Below are positions 37,250-50,072 of a stretch of 64,000 bases of DNA, one piece after another. The notes beneath the pieces were generated by a model. The model made no database searches. It saw only the letters and a program-made list of their open reading frames with translations, and was not told the origin of the DNA. Position numbers and translations under genes: made by a program. This DNA comes from Ailurus styani (taxonomy: Eukaryota > Chordata > Mammalia > Carnivora > Ailuridae). Position 1 is the stretch's first letter. Every line of letters starts with the position of its first letter. The DNA lies in NCBI GenBank assembly GCA_002007465.1, contig LNAC01000031.1:6856069-6920068 (forward strand). The letters are read 5' to 3'.

Positions 37250-37560
37250 TCCCCTTAATTTGTAAATAAAGTTACATATCATACCTTAAACTTCAAAGGT
37301 GGATTTGTCGGTTTATTAATTCAAGTGGGATGTAAGATCATAGAGGTGATTTGCCTCATTTGGGAATGTCATTTGGTGATTTTCTAATTAATGCACTACC
37401 ATGAGCAAAGGCGACAGATTAACTATAGCATGAACAGGAACATGCTAATTCTTCACCGAAACTCTCAACAGTTGAGTCACATGCAGTTCCAATTATTTTG
37501 CATGTTTGGCAATCTTTCTTCCCCAGTGGAACAATAAACATTAACTCATTACTGTGAAAG
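37250..37560. promoter_or_regulatory. Candidate conserved non-coding element
   Basis: Repeat-free sequence with 'ctaattaatg' (homeodomain-type), 'acatgctaattc' and 'aacaataaacattaa' (SOX/FOX-type) close together, and little homopolymer erosion. Conservation itself cannot be seen from one sequence. Confidence 0.2.
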
Positions 37561-39639
37561 AAGCTTATGAAAACATGGTTGACATAAATTACTCTCTATT
37601 AAAAATTTTTTTATTACAATGCCAGTTTTCCCTTTTGCACTGCGATAGAGTTGTATTTTATTTTTAAAAGAACATGATCAAACATCCCCACAAATATTCC
37701 AAATTTGTCATGGGGCACTAAAATGTCAGATCTCTGATCGTTCTGTTAATTCATTCTTTTTCAAGACGATGTATGAAACATAGTGGGGAGTGGGATATAT
37801 TATAATCTGAAATTTAATACTTGAAGAGAGACTTCTTAGTGGTACTAAGGTAACGTTAAAAAAAAATAACAGTGCCTTTGTGTTCCAAATTTGTTTGCCA
37901 ACACCAAGCATTCCTAGAAATACTTAATGTCCTAGCGTTTACAGCTCTGATAGTTTGAACATGGGTAGTTCATGCCACATTTTCCCTTTTTCGGTTTTAC
38001 TGAAAACACAGATAAGATCATTGGACACTCTCTGCAGCCTTTTTAGAGGCAAAGCTGACGTCCGGGAAGGCTTTGGTGGGCGGCCTCCGCTGTCCAGGCC
38101 CCCTTGTGAAGGAACCTTCTGTCCTGCAGTGGGATCGCAGCTTCTTGGAAAGGGGAGCCATTTATCACAGTCCTAAATGAAAGCATTCTTTGAACACAAA
38201 TGTCTTTTTCTCCCTTTGTCTAATTACTGAGAGGAAAAGTGAGAAGGAAATGTCAAAACAGAGAAACAGTGGTGTATAGAGAGAGCAGCCACTCTGGAGC
38301 TCAACTGGCTTTTGTGAGGGTCTGGGCGATTTGTCAAATGGTTGTGGCATAAGTCAAGCTCTGAGGTTGAAAGGTCTTGACCTAAGGAGTCCTGGAATCA
38401 GACAGTGTAAGCAAGGGGTCCGCTAGAATTTTCAGCTGTAGTGGAGATGAACAATAATGGGAGCTGGACATAACAAAACCTCATTTGCATAATTCAGGTA
38501 AGTAATTTTATTGAAACTGACAAGGATGTGACAGGCTAAGAAAGAGACGAGAACACACTCTTGCTGGGAACCACTAAAGCTCCTCAGTTAGGTATGTGAA
38601 AATAAATGACAGCTAATCTCTTCACTAAAAAATCTGTAAACAATGCTATTTTACCCAGGACTCACCCATGACCTTTTGTAGAGCTGGCTATAGATTCTTT
38701 CGTTTAGTCTTCCAGAATATAGCAAATAGAATGGACTAAATTCAAATTATGTTTTAGACTTTAACTAGTAGTAATTACTTCTCTGAACAGGAGATCCTTC
38801 TAAGGCAGGTCTTATGAAGAGAGAGTAGAAACTTTTATAAGTGGATGGTTATCAAAGATTTGAGCTCGATGCTATAGAAAACCTTATTTTTATTTAAGAA
38901 TAGGTTTTTTTAGGGGGAGAAATCTTAACTTGGGTAGCTTGTACTATGAATCTGAAAAAGTGAAATGCCTTTAGCATTTGAGCTTGCTGATATATGTTCA
39001 AGAAATTATATTATCTCTACCAGCTGATCTTTTCAGCTGTTTTGTCTTCCTGTTTCAAAAGGTGGGGACTTAAAGACACGAATTTACTATCGATGCGTAT
39101 ATTTTAAGCACTGTAATATTTAATACCTAACTAATAAGTACTATTTTTGAATCTTGATAAAAATCTTATGACATCAGCAAAATCTACAAATTGGATTTTA
39201 TGTGGCCTGGATATATCCATCCAGTAAAAAAAAAAAAAAAACAGCAACAAAAATGGTTAAGGTTATCAGTAAAAGGATTTCCTTATTTTAGATAAGAGAA
39301 ACGAAATTCTTAAAAGCACTCTCTCCGTCCTATATTTGGCTTTGCTTTTATGTGTGGATCACCAGGAGATAGCTACATATCTTTTTTAAATCCAGGCTGC
39401 TCACCAGTCATTGGTGACTTTTATAGACAAGGGCAGTAATGGATGGAAATAGTAATCAGGGTAGAGAAAGATGCTACTCAAACCTAGTTTGCCAGAGAAG
39501 AACCATGTCTGCTATGCCCTTCAAACATGAAAAAAATATGAAACCTACTTAGTCAGACACGAGTAGCAAAATCGCTAAGATTTTCTGGGTAGCAAATACA
39601 CAAATACTCTTTCTGCGGTATGTGGAACACATATATAGT
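37561..39639. other. Unique non-coding DNA
   Basis: No repeat is recognised. A GC-richer patch with several CpGs lies at 38050-38160. An 'atttgcat' octamer lies at about 38484, beside a consensus splice-donor-like 'cag|gtaagt', but no open exon precedes it. Confidence 0.4.
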
Positions 39640-40085
39640 TTGACCAAAATGTGGATCATTCCATCGAATGGGAAGCAGTTGAGAGTTCTGGCTAGATCAA
39701 ATGTGGATCTCAGTATTATAAGCAGTCTAATGCATAATTCATGAGGCTTAATGAATATTCCAATTCATGACAGCCAACTGGCTCCATAGGTCACACCTCC
39801 TAGTCTCATATAAATAAAGAATGAGATACTGGAAAGCATACCAGCTGAACCAAACTGAGTGCCAAAAACATGCATATTAATGAGGCACTATAATAGATAC
39901 TTGACTCTTTGGAAGTGCCTATATTGGTTTCCAGCTACAGAGGGAAAGAAAGTTCACAATGTACCTTTAAACACACCATACTGTGTACCATAAAATGCAG
40001 CTCTTTCTATGAAATATGGAATGAAATTACACTGATGTGATTTCAGATTCAGTCATTAACTCCATAACATCCTCTGACACTTCCA
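39640..40085. promoter_or_regulatory. Candidate conserved non-coding element
   Basis: Repeat-free block with 'atgcataattcatgaggctt', 'aacatgcatattaatgaggc' and other homeodomain/POU-like words in balanced, non-degenerate sequence. This is inference from texture only. Confidence 0.2.
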
Positions 40086-43000
40086 TCAACACTGAAACAT
40101 TCTGGAAAGATCCCTACCCCCTGCTCCCATGTTCCTTTGCAAGACTCAACTTGGTAACTAGGGAGAGGAAGTCCTTCAACAGTGCTGTTCTTTTATGTGT
40201 TCTGTTTAGTCCTTGGATCAGCATGAATGGTAGCTCAGATGAATGCATTTGTGCCATTTTTCTTGGCCCCAGACTATGTTTCCTCACTACCATGACATCT
40301 GAACAGAAGGAGAAAACATCTCCCTTTTGTAGCAGGCTAATTTAATTTGTACCTTCCACCTAGGGGTAAATATGTTTGTCTGTCTGTCTGAACTTTTTGC
40401 CTACTTTCTTTTCTCACGGGAAACCCTACTGAGTCGAAAGCAGGAAATTGCTTAGTGCTTTAACTTTATTTTAAAGTAATTTAATTTTAAGTCTTCTCAC
40501 ACCCACCCTAAAGTGAAGCAACTGTTGGAACCCCCTCGGGATACCCTTAATGACTTCTGCATGTCTCCTGTGTCACAGATGTCAAAGGCTTGTTGTTTCG
40601 GAGGTATTTTATCTTTCGGAATAGATGGTTTAAAAGAGATTGCTTTGGGTTTTACCCACAGAAGATGTGCATTCGTTTTGAAAGAATGAAGAAAAAAACC
40701 TTGCAGCTTTTACTTTGACTCACATTCTTCCAAATCCATATTACAAGTTATTGATTTTTACTTGATCTTAAGTTGATCTTGGGCATTATTTGTGGCTTGA
40801 CCTTGTTTGATGTAGAGTTTGTCAAAGATTTAAAGTAGACTACCAAAACCCACATTTTTTTTTCCTAGGCAAAATAAAAGTAATTCATTACTCAAAAACT
40901 TTGAAATAGCTAGGCATTTGATCTGAATATTGTTACTGTTTCTCAGGGCCTCTGGAGTGAGTCTCTCAAACGAAAATTACGGCAAGGAGTAAATAGTCTA
41001 CTTATTAATAAAAGCTTTTAAATAGGGGAGAATTTTTCACTTACATGAAATGTACTTATCAACATGCAATTTTGTGTCTTTTAATTGTTGTAATAGTGTT
41101 CAAATGCACTATAAGAAAAATATTGTTTTTCTTACGTTTATGAGAACACATCCTTATTAGTTTCCCTTTCACGGTACTTTTATCTCTCTATACCACTTTT
41201 CGTATGTAGAGATCTAACCACAATGAATAATTCCACATTATAAGAAATAAGACCTATTTGATATTGTATTATAAATAGAACTTGTTTAAAAGAGAAAATT
41301 GTTTAATCGTTAAAATTTTTAAATTATTAAAATTGTTTCATTAATTCCTATTTAATGTAAAAGGCCATTCTGAAATATATTATTAGCTTATAACATAGGA
41401 ATCTTTAACTATTCATGGCCAGACCAATCTTAGTTTTTGGTACCATACCATAGTAAGTTATATTTTCATGCATATAATTTGAAAAGAATATCAACTTAAT
41501 GACAAAATTATATTAGGTGGGTTTGAATTCTGAACTGTATGAGTTAGATCACAAGATAATTAAATATTTTAAAAGGATTTTATGTTATTGAATAAATACA
41601 TTTGAAAATTTCTTAGATTAAAGTAAGCATCTTCACTTCATATGAAGCTGCATATTCAAAAACACATGGAGAGATAGAGCTTTTTCTGAAGAAGAATTCA
41701 TAAGTAAGAATATTACAGTTGGGTATAAGAATTTTTCAGTGTCTCCAGAAAGTCTGAGTTTTGCACTTTAGATCCACATTTCTTTAAAATATGTCAAAAA
41801 CTTTTTCAATTCTAAAATTTTCATGAGACAACTGTATTTCTAAAGCATTACTTCTGATAAGGAAGCCAAATCTAGTTAGTGTGATTTAAATTAATAAGAA
41901 ATTTGAGAATTTGATTTGTTGCTAGAGAAATTTTTCATCGTTTTGGGGCTCTAAACTGGCACAAATTGCTGTGAGAGGTATCTCTGGTTTAATAATGTGG
42001 CATTTCTAACTGAATCCAAAATTGTATCTCAAGGCTAGCCCCTAGTACATTAGAATCTAACCCTGGGATTGGCAAGATATTTTGTAAATGGCTATGTAAT
42101 AAATATTTTAGGGTTTGGAAATTACTATGGTCTCTGTCATGTATTTCTCATTGTTTTGTTTTCTATACAACCCCTTAAAATTTTGAAAGCCATCCTTAGC
42201 TGGAGGGCCATGTAAAAACAATCACTGACCCTAGTTTATGAACTCCTTATCTAAGCTTTTAAAACCTGGTTTCATGACAAACAGGTGCTTATCCTCAGAC
42301 ACATGATCATTTCAAGCTCAGGATTTCTTTCTGATTTTATGCTGTGCTGTAATTTATGGAAGAACGTCTTATCTATGAGGCTTTCTATATGTATTCTAAT
42401 TGGTGGACTTAAAAATTTTAACTTCCAGTACTCATTCACAACAGTCCAGGAACTACTATCATATATCTTACTTATACATGATAGTCTTTTGTCCGAAAGT
42501 TGAAATTGTTGTGGTGGTGGCAGTGGGGGGTCCGGACAACTTTCAAAAAAGCATTAGCTTTTCTACATTCCTGCAAAGTGAATGATTGTACGTAAACGTT
42601 TCTCCAATTAACTTTAAGATAAAATGCTATGAGGTACAATACTATATGTGTTTAACTTCTGGGATTTTTCTTTAACACATATTTAAAGCCAAAGAAAGTG
42701 TTTTAATTCTAAATAACACAAGATCTCAAAGAATTCAGGGTTTTTTTTTCCCCAGTAATTACTTCAAATATATCAGTAACATGGTTTCTCTAATCTTTAA
42801 ACTCATATGATATAGATTCCCTCTGACATACCCAAAATAATATGTCTGCAAAGGCAAAACTCTCCACTTTGTAAGAATGCCTCCCTTTAAATGAAAGGAT
42901 TCGGATGAAGTGAAGATTGCCTTTAAAATATCAAAATGCATTATCCAGTCTGTTTCCCCACCTTCATCATCAACACAGTGCATTCTTAGCGACTGTGCTT

Positions 43001-44254
43001 TTGGGCCAAATTTTCTTTAATCGCATCACATAACGCTTTGTTCCCGCACTGCCTATCTCTCCTGGGTTCTGCATTCATCCCCTTCTCACGATTCTCCCTC
43101 ACAGTGTCTGGGGATGGGGATTGTTCTGTGTCTGAACAAATGCAGAATGTGAAATAGAGATTCACCATAAGATGAGGGGAAGAGAATTTTGCCTTTGGGC
43201 AGGTTGTTATTTTAAATGCAGTGCGAAAGATATTATTTCATTTTACAGTAATACTTAGGCTGCAACATTTTGTTTTAATACAAAAGAGATCATGGTCTAA
43301 TGGCCACAGGGTTGATTCCTACCAACAGGAGAAATGCAAAGGCTACTCAGACCCTGCGGGAGGCGGTAGGGAATAAGAAGGGGGTGAAATCTAATGGGGA
43401 GCCTTTACCTTAGAAGCATAAGAACCATTTAGCATCAGGTGAGGAACTGTAAGAATGAATATTTAGTTGGTGGCTTATCTATGACCTTTGCATTTTTCAA
43501 CAAAGGTGATTTTGCACCTACCATACATATGCCGGGTGTGACTTTTTGGCTCCAGGGATAGAACATGAAAAAGAATGTCTTTGCCCCCAAGTAGCTCTGA
43601 ATCCTTTCTTCCATCTTGATTGGCTTTTTTCCCCCACACCTTTTCAAATCCTATCTTTACAGTCAACACAAAGTGCTCCCAGATCCTAAAATATGTATAA
43701 TTTACTTCAAGTCTTGTAAATATCATGGTCTTGTGAGTATAGTACTTACTATAATCATTAATGAATTTGGCTATTTCTTCCATTATCTGGAGTAGGAGTT
43801 TAAAAATCTCCTGATCTACATTAAAAAATGTGTGTGTAGGTCCATATGTGCACTATTCTGTCAAAAGACCCATAGCTTTTTTTCTGTGTCTCAGAATTCC
43901 ATGATCCAAAATAGATTAAGAAACAGTGAATTAGGCTTTCATATCTTAAAAGCTTTACTTATTTGCCATGAGAAATTTGGCATTATTGTGAAAATAACAT
44001 TATCACACCTAATAAAACTAAAACTTATTCCTGAATATCATCTCATGCCTGATCCATTTTCAATTCCCAGATATACCCCAAATATGCTTTGCACCATCCA
44101 CACAGTCCTTTGGTACCTTTTTGATGACACTCGGACTGGCTGAATGGTCTACCAGCAGGGATTTCTCATATTGGTGGGAATAGTACGCTCCCCCGGGTCC
44201 TTGTGTGAAAAAGTTGTTTTGAAAACGATGAGATGAACTTTTAATAGGAGGATC
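40086..44254. other. Unique AT-rich, repeat-poor DNA
   Basis: I recognise no interspersed repeat in about 4 kb. A short G-rich tract ('gtggtggtggcagtgggggg') lies at about 42511-42530. Minus-strand frames at 43.44-43.78 kb lack domains. Confidence 0.4.
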
Positions 44255-44473
44255 AAACAACCTTTTTTTTTTTTGTCCGATAAGGCAATGACTTCATCTG
44301 TGACAGGAGTAGGAGCACTGGACAATACAGAACTTTGGAATTACCATGCCACCCATCCTGGACTCGAATTTATTGTCCCTGGAAGATAACTGTCCAAGTG
44401 GTTGGGAACAGAGTTCAGGGACTTCCTTGAGATGACAAAAAAAAAAAAAAAAAAAAAAAAAACAACCCTTTTT
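44255..44473 (+). mobile_element. Poly(A)-tailed insertion of an unidentified RNA
   Basis: About 162 bases (44275-44436) end in an A-run of 26 (44437-44462). The sequence 'aaacaacc(c)ttttt' occurs before the insert (44255-44267) and again at the end of the A-run (44460-44473), with one length difference, as expected of a target-site duplication. The body matches no SINE, L1 end or small RNA that I know. No AATAAA precedes the tail. It may be a partial retrocopy. Confidence 0.5.
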
Positions 44474-45221
44474 AATAATTATTTGATATTTGACAGATAG
44501 TGGCTTAAACTTGCTTTCGTTATAGCATTCCACATTGTTGAGAAGCTCAGAAGACAAAAAAGAAAAATTGAATGTATTTATTCTAGCTCTGTCTTCTGTT
44601 AGTGTACATAATAAATACTTAATTACATCAATACCAAAATCCATACACATGACACAAAATAAATAAGTGCATATAAAATTTACTTACAGATTTATTTTCA
44701 ATGCCAACCGTAGAATATTTTTGGTACGGTCAGACTGATCCAGCCTCTACAAACAGTGTGTAGAGATTGATAGGTTTTTAGATATTGGCACATGTACATT
44801 TATAGCTATTGACAAAGCTTAACTCTTTTCAGGAACATTCCAACTCATATTGGCATTCTGTTTTATCCGTTGACACTCAACATGATGTACTATGGAAGAC
44901 TTTAAGACTTTCAGTGTTTGACTAAGCTTTACAGTCATCAATGTTTAATCACTTACAATTCAGTAAGCATTGTACTTTCATTTTTTATGTGGCTTGTTTA
45001 TCTATGTAAAGTAAATCAGCAGTGCCTTCCTGATAGTCTCCCCGTACATTTATAATCAGTCCCATTTAGTGATCAGTGATGAAGATGGACACAACTGTTC
45101 TTTGGAATCACTTCATTGTTTCATACAGATTCTGAATTGAATTTCCCCTTCACAATAATTATAATAAAAACAAATACTAGCCAAGCTCTCCAAATCTATG
45201 AACACCTTGTTGGGGGGAAGC

Positions 45222-45264
45222 AAAGATAATATTATCTTTTCAACACACTAACGTAGTGTTGAAA
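45222..45264. other. 18-bp perfect palindrome next to a 9-bp-stem hairpin
   Basis: 'aaagataatattatcttt' (45222-45239) is a perfect palindrome. 'tttcaacac' (45238-45246) pairs with 'gtgttgaaa' (45256-45264) around a 9-base loop. Confidence 0.7.
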
Positions 45265-45419
45265 GTGTGTCGTATGTTCATGCACTATTTCTATATCTTA
45301 AATGAGAAAAATGGTCACATTTGGATGAAAGAGATTTTTAGCCATAGAGTCAAAATTGTGGAGTCCTCATCCTTAAGGAGAGTACAACTCACTCCCTGGA
45401 ATGGTTACCCTGAGGAAAC

Positions 45420-45700
45420 AATGACGGAACCTTGAACCATAGTTCTGCACACGCCACTGCAATGAATGCACACTATTGTGTCATCATCATCAGGGCACTA
45501 GTGAGAGACAAAACGCACTTGGCCAAGGCTCGGGGAAATGGGGACACAAAGAACCCAATTCAAGCAAAGCATAGGGGGAGAGGGCACATTTGTCGAATTT
45601 TAACAGATTCCTGGCATTCGTATTTACTCTTTGTTTACATTTGGGCTTTTGCAGAAATGCTGAAGTGATTTTGCAAGTCCTCTCTCTATATTGAGAAACT
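45420..45700. promoter_or_regulatory. Candidate conserved non-coding element
   Basis: Repeat-free block including 'ctttgtttacatttgggc' (FOX-type TGTTTAC) and scattered CpGs. Evidence is indirect. Confidence 0.2.
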
Positions 45701-46584
45701 GAAAATGTGGATAAAAGCACAATTTGTTGCTTAAGAAAATTTATTAACGTTCTCAGAAATATTTTTAAAAACTGGTTTCAAAGAAACTAAGAAACTATTG
45801 GAAACTATTCATATAACAAATAAAAATGTCATTTCCTTTTTACAGCACTACAAATGGAAAAATACAGTTCTGTTTCTCCCTTTCGTGAAACCAGCCCTAA
45901 GTGTGAACAAACAAGCCACAAGCAGGCTGACAGATACTCAGTAATACTTTATTGCCATTAGAGTGCCGTCATCGTGTCAGATATCATATTCTCCATTCAT
46001 CTGTCTGTATTTGCAGGAAAAAAAGATTCTCATGTGTAGTTTTTTTTTTTTTAAGTCTGAATGCATTGTTTATTCTGTACTGCTTGTTTTGAATACATTC
46101 TCATCTTTTATTGGCATATGATTCATGGTCACTGGAGATGGTATGATGTCAATAAGCAGAAAATCAGAAACTTCAACCCATTGTAACCTTTGAGAGAATC
46201 AGATAAAAGGCTGAAGCCAACGTGTCTGTGTGCTGACCAAAAGGGTGGCCCTAGCCGACATGCCCGTAAGGGAGTGGCACACAGCTGGCTTCCTGCTCCC
46301 CTTACCAGGTTTGGCTGCAGAGTAGAGTTGCCTGGAGTTGTCCTACTGCATTCACTTCAGCCTCAGTGCATAGGACTGCCTGGTAAGTCAGCTCCCAATG
46401 TCAAACATAAGGCCCATTCTTGGAGGCCATTCTCGGGACTCCCAGGCCGATTTTCCAAGGGCCTTTAGACGTGGCAATGCCCTACCTCACGTGCTCACTC
46501 TTTTGCAGCTGGCTGTCTCTGAGGTACATCTATGACTCTTGTTGTGTGTCAGTATGGGTTAATTTTTCTTTGCTTCCTCGGGAT

Positions 46585-46710
46585 CAGTGAGTTGCAGACT
46601 TGTGTGCACCAGCAGCTCCTGGGAGGTTGTTACCAATTCAGGTTCCTAGGTTCAGATATGTCTGGACAGGATCTAGGTTATCACTGGGCCTCATTTTGAG
46701 AAATCACCAT
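46585..46710. repeat. MER5/hAT-Charlie-like remnant (tentative)
   Basis: 'tgtgcaccagcagctcctgg', 'aggttcctaggttcag' and 'tttgagaaatcacca' resemble the MER5A layout. It is diverged. Confidence 0.35.
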
Positions 46711-46758
46711 TCCATCAATGGTGATAAAGAAAGAGAAATTTGTTTTAGATTTCTCTTT
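46703..46758. other. Two hairpins in series
   Basis: 'atcaccatt' (46703-46711) pairs with 'aatggtgat' (46717-46725) around 5 bases. 'aaagagaaat' (46730-46739) pairs with 'atttctcttt' (46749-46758) around 9 bases. Confidence 0.6.
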
Positions 46759-46759
46759 T

Positions 46760-47590
46760 CAGTGAATTTGTAAAAAGTCACATCACTTATCTGGAATACT
46801 GGAAAGTTACCCAGTTAATAATTAAATCTTTATCGACTAGAGACTAAAACACTGATAGAAGTCACATTAAAATGACTTTGTTCTGCATAATGGTAAAGTT
46901 GTGGAGCATTTCCTCTTATTATGCAGGGAACTGATTTGGTAAGTCATACATGTTGGAGAGGTCTGAAACTCTAAGGAAATGCTTTATGTGTCACCTGATT
47001 GTGGCTATCTGACTACTCACTTGTAAGTGCTGAGGAGGAGTGAATTTTTTTCTTATTTGTTTGTTCATCTGCTAGGCTAATACAGGGTGTCATGGTTGAT
47101 TTAATTTTTATTTCTTTTATTACTAAAGAAATTACATATTTCTTTTGCTAATTGGTCATTTATATTCCTTCTTCTTTAGATTGTACTGTATATCATTTGC
47201 CTATTTTTATCTTTCTCATGGAGACATTAGAGTTGACTTAGTTTGAAAAAGGTCTCAATATATTTATTATATTTGTTGAAAATTTTTGCTCCTCTTAGAT
47301 TTTAAAATGGCATAGCAGAGGTTGCTAAAAAAACGAAAATGAAGTTTTGGAATCCTATCAGTAGATCAATCAGACTGCAACTATCAAAAGAGATATTTTG
47401 CTCAAATTGAAACAACAAATTTAATACTCCCGTTATATAGTTTTAATTTTTGTGTTACTTTTCAATGGCTTTGTAATTAAATAACATTTTTAAAAAAGCA
47501 CTTAAGGTAGTTTCGCTAGTATGGGAATTAACTTTTCCTTTAGATTTAAAGTGTTCTTTGGAAAGTCATTCTGGTCCTGGAGTCTTTTGT
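46760..47590. other. Unique AT-rich non-coding DNA
   Basis: Nothing is recognised. Confidence 0.4.
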
Positions 47591-47597
47591 AGGAAAT

Positions 47598-47650
47598 ATA
47601 TATATATATATATACACATATATATATACACATATATATATATATATATT
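47598..47650. repeat. (TA)n microsatellite with ACACAT interruptions
   Basis: Alternating TA with two 'acacat' breaks. The Tyr/Ile-rich frame read through it follows from the repeat. Confidence 0.95.
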
Positions 47651-47984
47651 TCCAATAATTCCAAGTAGTTTAAGGCATTGCAGGTTTACTTCTGCAGTTT
47701 GTGTCTGTTGATTATTGTTTGGTTTTGCTTTTAAAAGTGCCAAGTTCCTGGGGTTACCATCCTAGGACTACCTTAAATTAATTTTAACCTGCCTTCTTCT
47801 GTGTTCTAAAAGAACATGGTTAGTGGCTGTTTTGGATACATAAAACTAAGGTAATCAAGTGTAGATACAGAAATTAAAATTCTCATAGTCAAAACTCAGA
47901 GCAAAATTTCAGGCAATGTATTAGACTTCTCTGTGCCTGTAGACATAGTGGCCTCCTTGCTATTCTTAAAGTAACTTAAGTCCA

Positions 47985-48290
47985 TCAGCATCATGGCCTT
48001 GCACACTTATTCTTTCCTCCTAAAATGATCTTACCCTAGGCTTCACATGCATGGTTCACTCTATCTTTTCACCGACATCTTTGCTGAAATTTGGTCTCCT
48101 AAGAGAGTTTTAAAAAGACTATCCATGTAGTATTCTGCTTTGCTTTTCTTAATACCACTTTTCATTACTTAACAATTCTTCAATTATATGGAATTTATAA
48201 TTACTATATGTATCGATTTGTCTCTGTACGTTATATGCACAGTGGTGTCTTCAGCTCTTAAAGTATTTATTGAATTAATAAATACATAAG
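47985..48290 (+). mobile_element. LINE-2 3' region, sense
   Basis: 'ggccttgcacacttattctt' to 'catgcatggttcactctatc' and 'tttgctgaaatttggtctcc' follow the LINE-2 3' UTR order. The end 'aagtatttattgaattaata' matches the terminus. Confidence 0.7.
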
Positions 48291-48294
48291 TAAA

Positions 48295-49105
48295 TCTGAA
48301 GTAATATACTTATATTCTATATAGATCTCTTTTAAAACAGTTTTTATTTTCAAATCTCACCAATATGAGATAATACTAGCAAAATAGGGGACCGGGCAAT
48401 AAGTATGAACATTCTGAGTATAAATTTATGTTGGTGCCCTGAAACTTACCCAGATTGTGAATAGTAATAAGACAACTAATAATAATTAATATCATGTTAA
48501 TAATTCATTAACACCTACTTGATATCATCACTAAGATGATTATTAGACAATAATCCTTTCATTCTTCATGTACTTGAAATCTGCAATTCAATGCTCTGGG
48601 CACTATCCATATACCAACAAAAAAGACTATTGATTATCCAATTACAGCCCAATTGTTGGCTTTGTTTTTAAAAAGGACCACGTCCCTCATTTCTTATTGC
48701 TATCAGCTATGTTAATTTCCCAGAAGCAAAGTGAAATGTAATACTTGACATTGGGTTACTTGGGCTACCCAAATTCTTGGTTGTATTAACTTTTTATGGT
48801 TGACTTTTTTTCAGCTCATCAAAAAGAGATTGATTTCCTAGAATTACTTAATATTTGGATGATGGTGCAATGGTTCTGCTTTCTGACAGCTGACTATTTA
48901 GCGTGTATTGCATGTGTGTGAGTTGTGGATTAAAATACTGAAGAAATCATGTCTCTAAATATATATGTGTACATATATATCTTATTTCCGCATTTTTGTC
49001 TGATAATGAATGCTATTACTATTCCATTCTATGAACTCTATTCTCTAAACCCCCTATTTGATTGCCTTTATTATTCATTTGATAGTTAATTGTCTTGTGT
49101 TAAAT
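48295..49105. other. Unique AT-rich non-coding DNA
   Basis: Nothing is recognised beyond short TA-rich stretches near 48960. Confidence 0.4.
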
Positions 49106-49109
49106 ATAT

Positions 49110-49250
49110 TTCCCATGTATCATTTTAACTAGATAGTTAGTTCTTTAGGGTAGACACCATGCCTTATTCTTCTTAATTGGTATCCCCAGTGCCTAGTACA
49201 ATGTCTAAGACAGTGCCTAACATGTGCTAGGCAGTAAACATTTTTCTTAA
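49110..49250 (+). repeat. LINE-2 3' end, sense
   Basis: 'tttagggtagacaccatgcc', 'gtatccccagtgcctagtac' and 'gtgcctaacatgtgctaggc' match the LINE-2 3' end. Confidence 0.75.
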
Positions 49251-49337
49251 GAGTTTGACTTATTTGAGTTTGATCTATAGCTTTGTGTCCCCATGACTGC
49301 CATTATTGCTACTGATGTTACCATTCGTAATATTAAG

Positions 49338-49535
49338 TACTTATTTTTGAGTGCTTACTATGTTCTAGGATTGTGGTAAATGCCCTCAATACATTTATTT
49401 TTTAACCTGAGTCTCACACTGGTTTTATGATGTAGGGTCATTTTACTGGTGGAGGAACTGCGGCATAGAGAGACCAGCACTGATCACTTAGCTTTTAGGT
49501 CTTGATCAAGTTCTGCTTTAAATTCAAAGTCTTCA
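49338..49535 (-). repeat. MIR SINE, antisense
   Basis: 'tgagtgcttactatgttcta' start, 'gatgtagggtcattttactg', 'gaggaactgcggcatagaga' and 'cacttagcttttaggtc' follow the antisense MIR order. Confidence 0.8.
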
Positions 49536-50072
49536 CTGGATTAAGCATCCAGGTCACCTTCCTGAGCATTCAAATCCTGTGTCTCTAAGAGGAGAGTAGA
49601 CTAATAAATAAGGACCTTGTCATGTGCCTTCTTTTCATGGTGACCAGCAACTGTTTCTCAGTCTTCTCTCTTCTTGTCTTTCACGTGAAACAGAAAAATA
49701 TTGTTTCACATATTGACAATATGATACATCAATTAGAAAAAAGGAATAAAAGTCAAGAAACAATAGTGTGATAAACATTAGTAAGAGCTGATTTGGAAAT
49801 TAAGTCTTTTCCCTAAGGCCTGAATGATTAGAGAGTAAGCGAATAGCTTATGGTGGGCAGGTTAAAATGATTTTAAAAGGCCTTTGATTAAAGTTACACT
49901 CTTTTGGCCTTTTTTATGGAAATGTGGAATAAAGTAAAATAAAAACAGCATCACACATAAACAAAACAAGTAGGCTTCTTTATGTCAGTAAACTTATTTA
50001 AAATGTTGCTTTTATTGTTGAATGCAGTGAAATATCTTTGCATCTTTCCAACTGTGTTTTTCCTACCCCAAG

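Noticed and set aside
38480..38510. Octamer 'atttgcat' beside a consensus splice donor
   Set aside because: All three frames upstream are closed within about 70 bases, and no acceptor-exon pair could be built.
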